From Temnopleurus reevesii (taxonomy: Eukaryota; Echinodermata; Echinoidea; Temnopleuroida; Temnopleuridae), in contig BQKZ01000587.1 in assembly GCA_036244855.1 (NCBI GenBank), positions 25,963 to 48,518 on the forward strand: a stretch of 22,556 nucleotides of DNA, read 5' to 3'. The position numbers and the translations under genes are program-made. The notes under the pieces are model-generated. The model saw only the letters and a list, made by a program, of their open reading frames with translations, did not search any database and had not been told where the DNA came from. This document shows, in pieces, positions 1 to 9,453 of this stretch; the stretch's first letter is position 1; every line of letters starts with the position of its first letter.

Positions 1-335
1 ATGGCAATTAGGGAATTCAGAAGTCAATAAGTTACAAATCTATTACAAATGAAGAAGGAAAGAAATATATCTCACTTCTTCAGGCTTAATTTCCGGTGAC
101 AAAAAAGACTGATTAGAGTTTCAGTTCGCGATGCGTGAATTGGCAAGCCAGTATTGAGCTGCAAATTTCATATCTCACGGCATTCTGGGCATATTTCCAT
201 TTTGTGAGCAAAATTTGAATATAAATCGACAGAAAAGGGATGAAAGGGGATATAGAGAAAATAAATGAGTATAGAGCGTGCATGATTAAAGTCAGGAAAA
301 TAATTATAAAACAAATATGAGATTACATTATAGAA
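1..335. other. AT-rich non-coding stretch, nothing recognised
   Basis: No open frame of note and no repeat or RNA signature is visible. The sequence is AT-rich and non-repetitive. It runs up to the SINE-like head that begins near 336. Confidence 0.5.
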
Positions 336-485
336 GCGTTGTGACATAGTGGTTCTGACTCCCGCCTCTCAACTAAAGGGTCAGTGGTTAGACTCCCACC
401 AATGGCATTAATTTCCTTCAGCAATTAATGTATCCACATTGTACTGCACTCAACATGGGTGATGAAAGATAAAATGGCTACAGGC
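336..485 (+). mobile_element. tRNA-derived SINE remnant (head plus part of body)
   Basis: The start resembles a degenerate tRNA-type RNA polymerase III promoter. An A-box-like segment (GTGACATAGTGG) lies at 341-352, and a B-box-like segment (GGTTAGACTCC, against the GGTTCGANTCC consensus) lies at 386-396. The spacing of about 35-45 bases is normal for a tRNA head. The following body (TATCCACATTGTACTGCACT and on to ATGGCTACAGGCAG, to about 485) resembles the central body that follows the tRNA head in many deuterostome SINEs. I recognise this as a pattern and cannot name the family. There is no clear A-rich or repeat tail and no target-site duplication, so the copy is probably old and 3'-eroded. 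It is not a functional tRNA gene: the cloverleaf stems do not close and the B-box is mutated. Confidence 0.6.
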
Positions 486-540
486 AGTCATTTATTCGTT
501 TAAATGGGGGAATGGCTATGATCGGGTAATGATATTATTT

Positions 541-1440
541 ACAAAAATCGTTTGATTGATATTGATAAAACTACCCATAAGGACACAGATGTACCGCAGT
601 GCTAAGCGACAAATCGCGCTGTGCTTTCTACACCATTCTCTGTGACAAAATGGCGGCGAGCAATTACGATTTCACCAGCGCCCTCTCCTGTGACATGACT
701 GAGGCACTCAGGCAATATATTATGGCTCTCCTGCCTATACTTACCGTCTGCAGAGCCATCAGTGTAACCCCCACTTCAACATATTTTTTATTCTCGCCCC
801 ACCTCCGATCGCATCCTGTAAAGACTGTATAGCCTCTCTAGCCGATTTCTCTTGTTGTTATCCCCTGTGTACTTTAATATGCGAAGAAATTGAAATAAGA
901 GAATGGTCTTCATAAAAGGATAATGTATGAGAAGAAAGTGCATTAAACGGTTTATCGTATCAAAAAGATCTAGCCATGATGACTATTGTTCTTTCATTTA
1001 CCAATGAAAACCTTCCATTATAATTTTGACATTGTATATTCTCAAATAGGGTTTGTGTGCATGGATATCCCCGTTCTTGGTTGCTTTCAATGTCAACAAA
1101 ATATTGAAAGAAACATATTGTACAACTTATGATTTAAATGTTCAAATCTGAGTTCATGTGATATCAATTAATTCTATTTATCAGACAGTCTGATGAAATA
1201 TAGTGACCAATGAATACAAACAAGCCCCACTGGTTTTTTTTTTTCCTGGAGATGAGATCGGGTGTCAAAACAGAGTGTAATGATATTTATTCTCATTTTA
1301 GTATCTATGTTTTCAAACTTAATAAAAGGCAATTTCTTTCTTGGATTGGGATTTTGGTTAAAAACGTTTTAAAGAAATCTCTAAAGGTTAAAATTTAGAG
1401 AAAAGCTGGTTAGTTATTTTTAGATTAAATTATCTCTGTC
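541..1440. other. Non-coding stretch, nothing recognised
   Basis: Two short frames of about 60-77 codons (599-832 and 1210-1398, plus strand) have no recognisable motif and show no gene context. I regard both as chance. No RNA gene or mobile-element end is visible. Confidence 0.5.
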
Positions 1441-1447
1441 CATCTAC

Positions 1448-1463
1448 ACTCCAAATTTGGAGT
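1448..1463. repeat. Perfect 16-bp palindrome
   Basis: ACTCCAAATTTGGAGT reads identically on both strands. It lies about 60 bp upstream of the (AT)n block at 1525 and about 110 bp upstream of another, unrelated inverted repeat. The function is unknown. It may be part of a degraded foldback element spanning roughly 1440-1610. Confidence 0.7.
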
Positions 1464-1522
1464 AAAGGAGACAACACTTTTGTGTGTGTTTACAAAATAT
1501 TTAGATGCATTTACCTTTTATC

Positions 1523-1524
1523 CA

Positions 1525-1566
<42 letters not shown>

Positions 1567-1568
1567 TG
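1523..1568. repeat. (AT)n microsatellite closed by CAGTA/TACTG ends
   Basis: About twenty TA units run without interruption and are bounded by CAGTAT on the left and ATACTG on the right. The whole block is therefore self-complementary and can extrude as a cruciform. Short frames crossing it on both strands translate to alternating Ile/Tyr and are artefacts. Confidence 0.95.
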
Positions 1569-1571
1569 AAT

Positions 1572-1608
1572 CTACTCCGAGTTTCTCGGAGTAGCAAACT
1601 CGGAGTAG
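1572..1608. repeat. 10-bp perfect stem-loop plus third copy of the stem sequence
   Basis: CTACTCCGAG (1572-1581), a TTT loop, and CTCGGAGTAG (1585-1594) form a perfect 10-bp hairpin. CTCGGAGTAG is then repeated directly at about 1599-1608 in a near-identical context (CTCGGAGTAGCAA). This looks like a small slippage or foldback product beside the (AT)n block, not a terminator or gene. Confidence 0.8.
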
Positions 1609-1610
1609 CA

Positions 1611-3380
1611 AGTCATTGTGAATATTGTCTATGTCTAATAATAAATAATCTGCTCTGTTTCCAAACATTGAGTGCAGGAATTTACAATATTTTAGTATAT
1701 GTATGTAGAAATGAGGCCTCAAAATAATTTATTTAGTAAAAATGACAATTATTTCATTGTATTTTATGCCATTACAATAATGTATAGTATGAAATACACA
1801 CCTTGCATGTTGTTGCAAATGCAGTGTAGTTGCATTTATCTTTGTTGACCTATATATTGCTTCTAAAATATCTAACTCCAAGTATAGTATTATATTTTGA
1901 CACACAAGCTATTATTATTAGTGATGCCCAACAAAATTTGATATGATTATTATCATTTAGTAACAAAAAAAATCCAGAATTTCCAACTAATTCGGAAATA
2001 AAGCTTCTTAACAATTAACTCGGTTTCAGCTGACCCAATTTTCGAGATGAATTTGATTCTTCAGTTTGATAGTATCCTTTTTTTTTCTTTCGAAATGCTT
2101 AGGGTTTTTTTTTTGTTGGGGGGAGCATTTTGGTAATGCTATTCATTTATCCCTTTCGCGGATTTCGCAGCTAGTACTATAGCAGACTAATAAAAAAAAA
2201 TGAATCCACGAAAGATATTCAGCAAATCAAGAGATGGCGCTGTTCACATAAAATAAGAATGCATCTGCGAGTTCGTCGTCATCATTTCTTTTGTGATCCC
2301 CGCATTTCTGTAAATATGTTGCGTTTCTGACGTCAAGGCGATATTTTACATACTAAGTACTCGTACAGTGTGTGTTTGTGTGTTTTTGTGTTGGGGGAGG
2401 GGGGCTTTAGGTGCTCCAGCTCCCGAGGTCAGAATTTATAGCGGAGCCATTTTATGTTAGATGGGCGAAAAACTGGCTATTTTGGCGCAAAATTTGATTT
2501 GTTGATCGATACCCAAATGAATCATCATCATGAATTCATAACTTCCTTTATCACACCATTTGTTGTTTTATTAACAGGAGAAGATCGCATATCGTACGGC
2601 TAATAATCTATATATGAAATAAGTTGCATTTTGGTGTTAATGTATGATTCTTTTTGTCATATCTGTTCTCATAATTTCAAGCTAATGTAAGATATTTCGA
2701 TTACTTAGGTATTACATGATTAGGCCTTTAGAGCCGCTGTGTAAGAGCTGAAGAGTACTTTTAATAACAGAATTGAAGTTAACACTTATTTTGATGGAAA
2801 TAAACAGTATTTGTTTAAGTGTCTGTTCAGAAAATGTGACGACTAGATCGTCAATATTACGATCTGTTATCCAAACAAAAATCTTGGCTCGTGCCTAAAT
2901 GTGGAATAGCTCCCTCTGTCGGACAAAACATGCCATATCTTTCTGACATATTCATGCTACTGAATTGTTATTGGAATCGTAATGATTTCTTTGCGCCCTT
3001 AATGGTGTACTATGGATTAAGGCAAAACAAAAGAAATCATATTATTTCGGATGAGGTGTAAAATCCTTATCCCTGGGTGTTCATTTCATCATTATTTTTG
3101 TCACAAAGAAAATGTTCTTTCAGTCGGTCTGTCTTTATTAGATGTTAAGTTTGTTCTTTCCGAAGCACTCTAGCATGGTGAACACGGTAAAAATTATTTT
3201 CATCCATTTCCTATCGAAACCAGATTTCTGTACTGGAGCTAGAATTTAGATTTAAAGACAATGAATTTTTCTTTATTCATTTTTATTGTTTCTTTAAAAT
3301 CACAGTTAGCTAATTTTCTTTATTTGTGCGTTGAATTGCGCTTTCTACATCATGCTATTTGACAACGACGCAGACGGCAG
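1611..3380. other. AT-rich non-coding stretch
   Basis: No gene-like open frame is present. Homopolymer runs (for example T-runs near 2078 and 2106) and a G/T-rich patch around 2370-2402 are visible. The only sharply defined site I can point to is a perfect CRE palindrome at 2328-2335, listed separately. Confidence 0.5.
2328..2335. promoter_or_regulatory. Perfect CRE/ATF palindrome TGACGTCA
   Basis: The full 8-bp consensus for CREB/ATF bZIP factors is present. Single 8-mers of this kind occur by chance about once per 65 kb, so the match is suggestive only. No transcript start or conserved cluster can be shown next to it. Confidence 0.35.
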
Positions 3381-3383
3381 TAA

Positions 3384-3490
3384 CTCCCCTGAAAAACAAG
3401 CGCACCCATGCAGGATTTGAAGACCCGGGCGCTCAAGGGGGAGGGGGTCTCTCGCCACAGCTCGCGTATGCAACCACCCTTTTTTCAATA
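3384..3490. repeat. GC/G-rich patch, possibly an old dispersed repeat
   Basis: A sharply GC-rich block sits in AT-rich DNA. It contains GCACCCATGCAGGATTTGAAG followed by a GGGCGCTC segment and a G-run (GGGGGAGGGGG at about 3437-3447). The start is loosely similar to the element at 11907-12079 (GCACCCAGGATTT, then CCTGGGGGCT). Both may be copies of one dispersed family. The similarity is weak and judged by eye. Confidence 0.3.
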
Positions 3491-4640
3491 ATTATTTTAT
3501 TCTCCATTCATTGATAACACATATAACACATATATATCAAATACAAAACAAACACAAACAAATGTTATCGTATCTCATAATATTATCAAACATAGTATAG
3601 AAATTTTAAAATGATACATTATCAAAATAATTTTACCTTTTGTTTGAATAATAATTTTATCGAGATGTAATATACAGAATGGAAATTATATGTAGATAAA
3701 AGACTCAACAGAATAATTATAATTTTCAACTTATGACCCACCCCATTGGCCCCTCCCTAAGGACGAGGGCCAAATCCCGCCACCCCCCCCCCTCATCTAC
3801 CTGGTGTGAGATCTTCATCATAGGGAAAGAAAACACATCGGAAGGCAAAAAAAATAAATAGGCTGCTTCACGTCAGTCAAATCATAAGTTCTTTTGGTCA
3901 CATCTAATTCTCTATATTTTCCAATTTTCCCACTTCCTAAAGTGTATAAAGGGTATGTATTTCTTCCTAATAAAACCGTAAGCCCATAGTCAATCCAATG
4001 TATTTAATGCTTTATGTGTGCCGAAAGCCGAAAGGTCCAGGAAAGACGTTCGGCTGATGTTGAGCTACTGATGCCAAGAAAAAAATGTTTGGTTGCCCAA
4101 GCAAAAGCCATTTTTGAAAAAATAGTGTCAGTCGGTCAGAAAATTGTGTATTTCTATTTTCATGGTATGTGTGTGTGTTTTTTCGGATATAAATACAAAT
4201 GAAAAATATGACCCAAATCTTTAGCCCCTAAATGGCCAGGACCTTAAAGATCCCCCAAGTTACATTATTCCTCAGAAACAAAATAGTTGCTCTTTATTCG
4301 AATCGGTGGCCCTTGAGAGTAAAGCAAAAACAAAAAACACCTTGACATTTTAAATCTCTCAATTCTATGTGGAGCTTATTTCTTTCAAACAAAATACCCA
4401 CTGACTATTGGAAAACGGGTCATCCCAGTACAGAATCTATGGGAATTACAAAATGTGGTAATCAATAGGTTAAGCCTGAGTCCAAACCCTTTCAGTTATA
4501 TCTTCATTTTAGCCGATGTTGTAATGGCGACTTGCAATAAACTTAAAAAGAAAATTGCTTTCTTTATCGAATAAATTCATTTACTTCTCTCAATGGATGC
4601 GAATCAACTGCCTTTAAAGGGTTACCATAAGACAAAACCC
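3491..4640. other. AT-rich non-coding stretch with a C-run
   Basis: No gene is recognised. The frame at 4014-4202 is short and shows no motif. A C-run lies at about 3784-3793 and a C-rich patch at 3730-3800. Confidence 0.5.
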
Positions 4641-4899
4641 CGCTCGCATGTACAATGTAATTTCGATCGCCTAAATTATGAAATGTAGGCCTAAGTCAAA
4701 GATGTCACTGCCATGCACTGATTTAATGCAATAAGGGGATGCAGAGTAAAGGGCGATCATTGTATTCGAAACTGGTGGGAAAAGTTGCCATGAATAGACA
4801 GAAAGTAATTTTCCGTTTTCCCCCTCCTTCCCCTCGTCTTCATATTCTTTCTCAAAAAAAAGCGGGAAGCCCCCTTGTGTAATTACCACGTTGTTCAAA

Positions 4900-5750
4900 T
4901 TTCAAGACGGTTCCTCGGCCGGGCCCGCGCCGTCAACGCGCCCGTGCAAACTCCAATTAGATCCCGATCAACAATAGCCCCCGACTCAATCTCGACAACT
5001 AATTTAACTCCCAGCGACGTGGACATCAAATAGAGCATCTTATTCTTCATCAATTTCTGTCTTCATTTCATTTCTTGCATCCTCTTCTCCGAGGAGAAAC
5101 TTGAAATTAGAAAAAGGGCGATGCGAAGCGCGACGCTTGCTCGTGCTATCAGCGTCCGCTGCACGCAGACGATCACCCATCGATACTCCGCAATAGATCG
5201 TCACTTTCTTCAACCGATATTCCGCCCTTGTTTACGGCAGCCCGCAATTTCCGACCAAAAAAAATCAGCAATACTCGAGGCCAAATCTGATTAAAAACAC
5301 GAGTAGTAGAAAAAAAAATAGAAGAGGAAAAGGAAGAGCTATATATATTTAAATGAAGAAAAAAAAATCGGCGTCAGTCCTTTTAATTGAACTTCGTGAC
5401 CATCCCGCGATTTTTTCATCTTCTTATTTTCTGAGAGCGTGTGGGAAAAATAAAGCGCACGTGCGATGTCTTTGTAGATTCGGAAACTGGTAACCTTGAC
5501 GTTCAAAACTGGGCTATTTTACTTTAATTTGACATCGTTTAATGATAATTAAGTCATGTTTCAATCGTTGGCAAGTAACCGTTGGTGATGGGGGAAACAG
5601 TGGGGAATTTCGCGGGAAAAATTTTGTCGATATCGATTAAGCGGTTCACGAAATGTAAATATTGAGCGAGGAATCGGAAGATGGAAAGTTTGGAAAAAGA
5701 GTGGCGAAGTTGAGCTCGTAGTCTCCCATTTGGTGTAAATTAATTTTGCA
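4900..5750. promoter_or_regulatory. CpG-richer, motif-dense non-coding patch (candidate cis-regulatory)
   Basis: Between AT-rich flanks this stretch is visibly richer in CpG and GC (notably 4905-4950 and 5115-5240) and has no low-complexity sequence, which suggests unique DNA. Sharp factor-type motifs include a SOX-like AACAATAG near 4971, the palindrome CGCACGTGCG with an E-box core at 5458-5463, and GGGGAATTTC (NF-kB-like) at 5602-5611. The last overlaps a symmetrical E2F-type site TTTCGCGGGAAA at 5608-5619. A forkhead-like GTAAATA lies near 5655. No exon, start codon or splice pair can be assigned. It could be an enhancer, a distal promoter or a 5' untranslated exon. The call is inference from composition and motifs only. 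Confidence 0.3.
5608..5619. promoter_or_regulatory. E2F-type site overlapping an NF-kB-like site
   Basis: TTTCGCGGGAAA fits the E2F/DP consensus (TTTSSCGC) read from the left. It shares its first four bases with GGGGAATTTC (5602-5611), which resembles a Rel/NF-kB site. Two overlapping strong matches are less likely by chance than one, but function is not shown. Confidence 0.35.
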
Positions 5751-5884
5751 GATACATCGTTTAAAACTTTGGTGACAATTTTTGCTTTCTAAAAAAAATC
5801 AAAATCCTGTTCTATCACAAATCTGGCACGTACAGTGATGCTAACCGTTCAGGAATATGACATCTGATGCAAAATGTGAATAAC

Positions 5885-6369
5885 AAGAAGCTGATAAAAA
5901 GTGAGATGAAATATCACAATAACATGCATGTATGTATAGGAACTAAAGTAAAACGATATGTTTGTATTCGAAATATATTTATTCAAGATCCTAAAACGCA
6001 TTCTATGTGTACGAAAGTAAGCACTTTGAACAAAATTCTTTTCTTTTCTTTAACTTTTTTTTCTTCAAAGAGATGATTTTGTTTTACTTTGTTTTGTTGT
6101 AAAGGCGATCCCAACACAAGCTGTGCTTTCAGCGTACTCGCCTCCTTTATTTTGTTCTATTTGTGATGTTATTTTGCATTGATTATGTATATGAAAAAGG
6201 AAATAAATTAATTCAATTCAAAAATTCAATTCAATTTAAAAAGCACCATAAGTGCAATTATATTGGTATTTTTTCAAGAAAATTCTCTGTACCAGCGCCT
6301 TTATTGGCCTGTAACAAACAAGAAATGCGATCATATCAAAATGATTTGCTTTAGAATTACAATTGATAT
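5885..6369. repeat. Left copy of a 485-bp direct repeat flanking the LINE insertion (putative long target-site duplication)
   Basis: This 485-bp block recurs at 7294-7778 with a constant offset of 1409. By eye there are four substitutions (for example 6177 C/T, 6259 T/C) and two compensating 1-base indels in homopolymers. It begins at AAGAAGCTG and ends at ACAATTGATAT. The next base, 6370, starts LINE-derived sequence. Upstream of 5885 the match stops (C at 5884 against A at 7293, which belongs to the LINE tail). The block therefore abuts both ends of the inserted element, as a target-site duplication should. It contains an older LINE-like 3' end at 6102-6240. Confidence 0.85.
6102..6240 (+). 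mobile_element. Older LINE-like 3' tail inside the duplicated target
   Basis: A two-tier stem-loop (outer AGGCGA 6103-6108 with TCGCCT 6138-6143; inner GCTG 6120-6123 with CAGC 6130-6133) is followed by a T-rich linker. A repetitive AATTC-type tail follows (GAAATAAATTAATTCAATTC from about 6199, then more AATTC units to about 6236). This is the layout of a 5'-truncated LINE 3' end of the stem-loop-recognising kind. The same structure is copied at 7511-7649. No coding remnant remains. Confidence 0.5.
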
Positions 6370-6370
6370 T

Positions 6371-7064
6371 ACGACCCTTGCAAGGTAATGTCTCACAGAG
6401 GGTAGACAATGATATTCGTTTAGATATTTCAGGAAAAGTTATCGATTTCTACAAAATAAATTCTAATAAAATTTACAGATTTTTCATCACCCGACAACAA
6501 ACATTTCAAGAATTAAAGGAACTAAACCCATATTTTCCTCACTTAACAGAAAAGCAAATAAGACAGGTATTTTGGAGACCGCGTTTATGCTCTGTAGATA
6601 TATCATTAAGGGAATTTCAATTCAAACTTCTCCATGGTATTATTTTCACGAATGATAAGCTGCATAGAATAGGAGTAAGAGATGATAATCTGTGTTCATT
6701 CTGTAAACAAGAAACTGAAAACTATGAGCATGTATTTTTTATGTGCCCAAAAGTTAAAGAACTTTGGCAAGAAGTAAGTCAACACTTTGTAATGCAGAGA
6801 ATTAACTCTTGTGATTTACACGAAATTCTTTTGGGAATAGATGGTTCGACAAATGTTACGAAATGTTTGAATTTAGTCATATTGGCAGTAAAAAGGGAAA
6901 TAAATATTGGAAGAAAGCGTGGTCAACTTCCGTCTGTTAATGATATAAATTCAATATTAAAAACTATCAGAGACAATGAATATAAAATTGCATATGAAAG
7001 GAATAATTTGGGGACACATCTTGCCAAGTGGGACAGTTTCCCATTTGCTGGGATGGGTCCTTAG
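6371..7064 (+). pseudogene. LINE ORF2 C-terminal fragment: reverse transcriptase zinc-knuckle and C-terminal domain
   Basis: About 231 residues of the C-terminal end of a non-LTR retrotransposon ORF2 read without interruption to a stop at 7062-7064. The polymerase active site and the endonuclease lie upstream in this family and are absent. The recognisable block begins around the VFWRPRL segment, followed by LREFQFKLLHGI, and then a Cys/His knuckle (CSFC ... H ... CP, spacing C-x2-C-x7-H-x4-C; first Cys near residue 111). A tryptophan follows (ELWQ). This is the zf-RVT type of domain found C-terminal to the polymerase in L1/Tx1-like elements; the clade call is from memory of the pattern. The first two codons of the longest frame (a TTG at 6363 and the ATA after it) belong to the flanking duplicated DNA, so there is no true start here. 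The intact frame suggests a fairly young insertion. Confidence 0.85.
7031..7060 (+). other. Nested stem-loop at the LINE ORF/3' UTR junction
   Basis: The outer pair is GGAC (7031-7034) with GTCC (7057-7060). The inner pair is TCCCA (7039-7043) with TGGGA (7049-7053), with a 5-base loop. It overlaps the last codons of ORF2. It resembles in architecture the hairpins at the other LINE-like tails of this window and may be the 3' structure recognised by the element's reverse transcriptase. Confidence 0.4.
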
Positions 7065-7293
7065 ATTTTAGGTTATAAAACAAAAAAAAAACAAAAACAA
7101 AATTCTTCTTGCCACTTTCTTTATTTTTTTTTTTTATTCTATTGTTTTCGTGTTATAGTATTTTACATCTGTTTAATTTACTGTTGTTTTTATATATGCA
7201 AAAAAGTCATTCATAATATGATTTCATGTTATTGTATTTTGTTTGTTCATGTGATGATATGTTTGACCAATAAATTCTTTAAAAACAAAAAAA

Positions 7294-7778
7294 AAGAAGC
7301 TGATAAAAAGTGAGATGAAATATCACAATAACATGCATGTATGTATAGGAACTAAAGTAAAACGATATGTTTGTATTCGAAATATATTTATTCAAGATCC
7401 TAAAACGCATTCTATGTGTACGAAAGTAAGCACTTTGAACAAAATTCTTTTCTTTTCTTTAACTTTTTTTTCTTCAAAGAGATGATTTTGTTTTACTTTG
7501 TTTTGTTGTAAAGGCGATCCCAACACAAGCTGTGCTTTCAGCGTACTCGCCTCCTTTATTTTGTTCTATTTGTGATGTTATTTTGTATTGATTATGTATA
7601 TGAAAAAGGAAATAAATTAATTCAATTCAAAAATTCAATTCAATTTAAAAAGCACCATAAGTGCAATCATATTGGTATTTTTTTCAAGAACATTCTCTGT
7701 ACCAGCGCCTTTATTGGCTTGTAACAAACAAGAAATGCGATCATATCAAATGATTTGCTTTAGAATTACAATTGATAT
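7294..7778. repeat. Right copy of the 485-bp direct repeat (putative long target-site duplication)
   Basis: It is the same 485-bp block as 5885-6369 and begins directly after the A-rich LINE tail. It ends at TTGATAT, after which unique sequence GAATAGCAAAATGG continues. That flank is absent from the left copy, where the LINE takes over. Near-identity to the left copy (about six differences) shows that the duplication is recent or coincides with the insertion. The left boundary is ambiguous by a base or so because of the adjoining A-run. Confidence 0.85.
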
Positions 7779-8060
7779 GAATAGCAAAATGGATTGGAAA
7801 TGGATGTTACATGGGCCTATCGATTTCATAAAGCTGTTCATAGAGGTACGCCCAGCTCTGCGCACGACTGGGGAATAATCCTTTCCTCAGGTGCTAACTC
7901 AGCCACATGGTTCCCATTGAGTGCAGGAATGGGTCTCGAGTTTTGCGTAGAGTCGTGTGTACCTCTACAAATAACTGTATTGGATACAACTCTATTAAAG
8001 TTCAGTACGTGCTTTATTATGTTGCAAAAAAAAAAGAAGAAAAGATGAAGTTTAGAGGCG
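7779..8060. other. Unique-looking flank to the right of the LINE, small hairpins
   Basis: No gene is recognised. It contains CCCATT (7913-7918) pairing with AATGGG (7928-7933) and ends in an A-run at about 8025. The segment around 7815-7875 (CGATTTCATAAAGCTGTTCAT, then ACGCCCAGC) has the feel of a dispersed invertebrate repeat, but I cannot name it. Overlapping frames of 68-95 codons in three phases and on both strands have no motif and are taken as chance. Confidence 0.35.
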
Positions 8061-9365
8061 TGTATCATTCAATTCTGAATATTTACGCCAGAAGAGGAAG
8101 AGAGAAAGAAGATCGACATCTTAATGTCTCCATCCGAAAGACGGTATGCGACCAGGCTTCGAACCAACAGGCAGGAACTAACCCAAGTCTATGACTGTCC
8201 CGAACAGCTTGATTTCAGGCGCACGCCACGACGCCTCAATGCATTTCATTATTTTTTTTTCTTTTATATAAGGGGAGAGAGAAATTAGTTGGGGCGAGAC
8301 CATCCCCTCTTACTTCCACATTGCGTACTTTTCTTGCGAAAAGGAAATATTTTCTCATATATTTATTGCTTTTTATGATTATTTGACTGCTGCGTCCTTA
8401 CTGTTTATTACCCCCACCATAACCACAGTGTGCGGGTGCCCGACGATACCCCATGCGGCGCGCGCGACCAACCGCTCTCCGACCACCACCCCGTCCTAAT
8501 CCAACCCCCCAAAAAATTGATAATGAAAAATATGAAAAAATCCACTCAAAATTATGAGCTCCCCTCATATATAATCTCCTCCCATGCAAAAGAATTCCCC
8601 TAATCCGAACACCGCTCCAAAACCACATTCCTCTAACCCAAGCAAATTTATTTGATTGAAAGCCAAGCCTCTCCACGTGCGTTTCAAAAAAAGGGAAAAG
8701 CCCAAAATGCAACACTCCTCACATTTCCCAATGATTTTTTTTCTCGCATTCCTCATAACTGTCATTTGAATTTTCATCCAAGCGTTAGCGAGAAATTCTT
8801 CCCACCACTCCAGGAATTTACATTCTGCCATTACAAGCTGCACTATCTGACTATTGTTGGTAATTACAGTAATGGGCGGACTGGGTTTCTAACGTGGATT
8901 ATAGAATTTTCCTTTTATGCTTGTTTGCTAAGCGATACCATACATAATGTAATTATTTGCGATAGTGCCCCTTGACTTGATACGAAAGCGGGTTCCATAA
9001 TGTTGGAGGAGATAATGACATTAATTGGAGAAATAAAAGTCATCTCAGTTTATATCAACTCGAAGCATATATGAAATACAATTATTCGTAGTTTTAAAGA
9101 CAGATATGAGCTTTTCTTTTCGCGAGAGCAAAGTGGGAATTAAGAGGGTGATTTCCAAGAAGCAACAATAAATGCTTCTTTTAGAGAGCATCATTGCATT
9201 ATATTTATTTTTTTTTACATATAAAGAGCAAGAAAATCAGAATGATAGGTTTCAAACCCCAGTGAAGCAGAGCGTGTGGACATTTCTGTTACTTAATCAT
9301 TATAAATATCAGATAATAGATTCACATTTTTCACGATTTCTAGACAAAGATATGCTCTCTGAAAT
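8061..9365. other. Non-coding stretch, no gene recognised
   Basis: Overlapping frames on both strands at 8398-8975 (up to 107 codons) show no domain, signal or codon-like periodicity that I can see, and they contradict each other. A GC-rich patch lies at about 8410-8510. No RNA gene is visible. Confidence 0.45.
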
Positions 9366-9416
9366 TGTAAAGCGCTATGGTACTCTCTGTTTTTAGCGCT
9401 ATAGAAATAATCTATA

Positions 9417-9453
<37 letters not shown>
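9366..9453 (+). mobile_element. Retroposon tail fragment: AAGCGC box plus (ATT)n
   Basis: GTAAAGCGCTATGG, then a second AGCGCTATAGAAATAA, is followed by an uninterrupted run of about eleven ATT units (about 9420-9452). This motif pair ahead of an ATT-repeat tail is a familiar 3' end of short retroposons in marine invertebrates. A minus-strand relative is at 19186-19260. The 5' limit cannot be fixed. Confidence 0.6.

Larger units (their letters stand above)
6370..7293 (+). mobile_element. 5'-truncated non-LTR retrotransposon (LINE), L1/Tx1-like, A-tailed
   Basis: This 924-bp insert lies exactly between two 485-bp direct repeats. It starts inside the reverse-transcriptase ORF (5' truncation, typical of target-primed reverse transcription) and reads through to a stop at 7062-7064. 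A 3' UTR of about 230 bp follows. The end is an A-rich tail (AATAAATTCTTTAAAAACAAA and on to 7293) that contains an AATAAA polyadenylation-type hexamer at about 7269. A second A-rich run lies just after the stop (7077-7100). A nested stem-loop spans 7031-7060. The copy cannot be autonomous because the endonuclease and most of the polymerase are missing. Confidence 0.85.

Noticed and set aside
336..404. Functional tRNA gene
   Set aside because: Box B is mutated, acceptor and anticodon stems do not pair, and the sequence continues into a SINE body.
5885..7778. LTR retrotransposon with 485-bp LTRs and a short interior
   Set aside because: The repeats lack TG...CA ends, there is no primer-binding site or polypurine tract, the interior is a LINE C-terminal fragment, and the interior ends in an A-rich tail directly against the right repeat.
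8398..8975. Small genes on both strands (92-107 codons)
   Set aside because: Mutually overlapping frames have no motif, no homology that I recognise, and no splice or promoter context.
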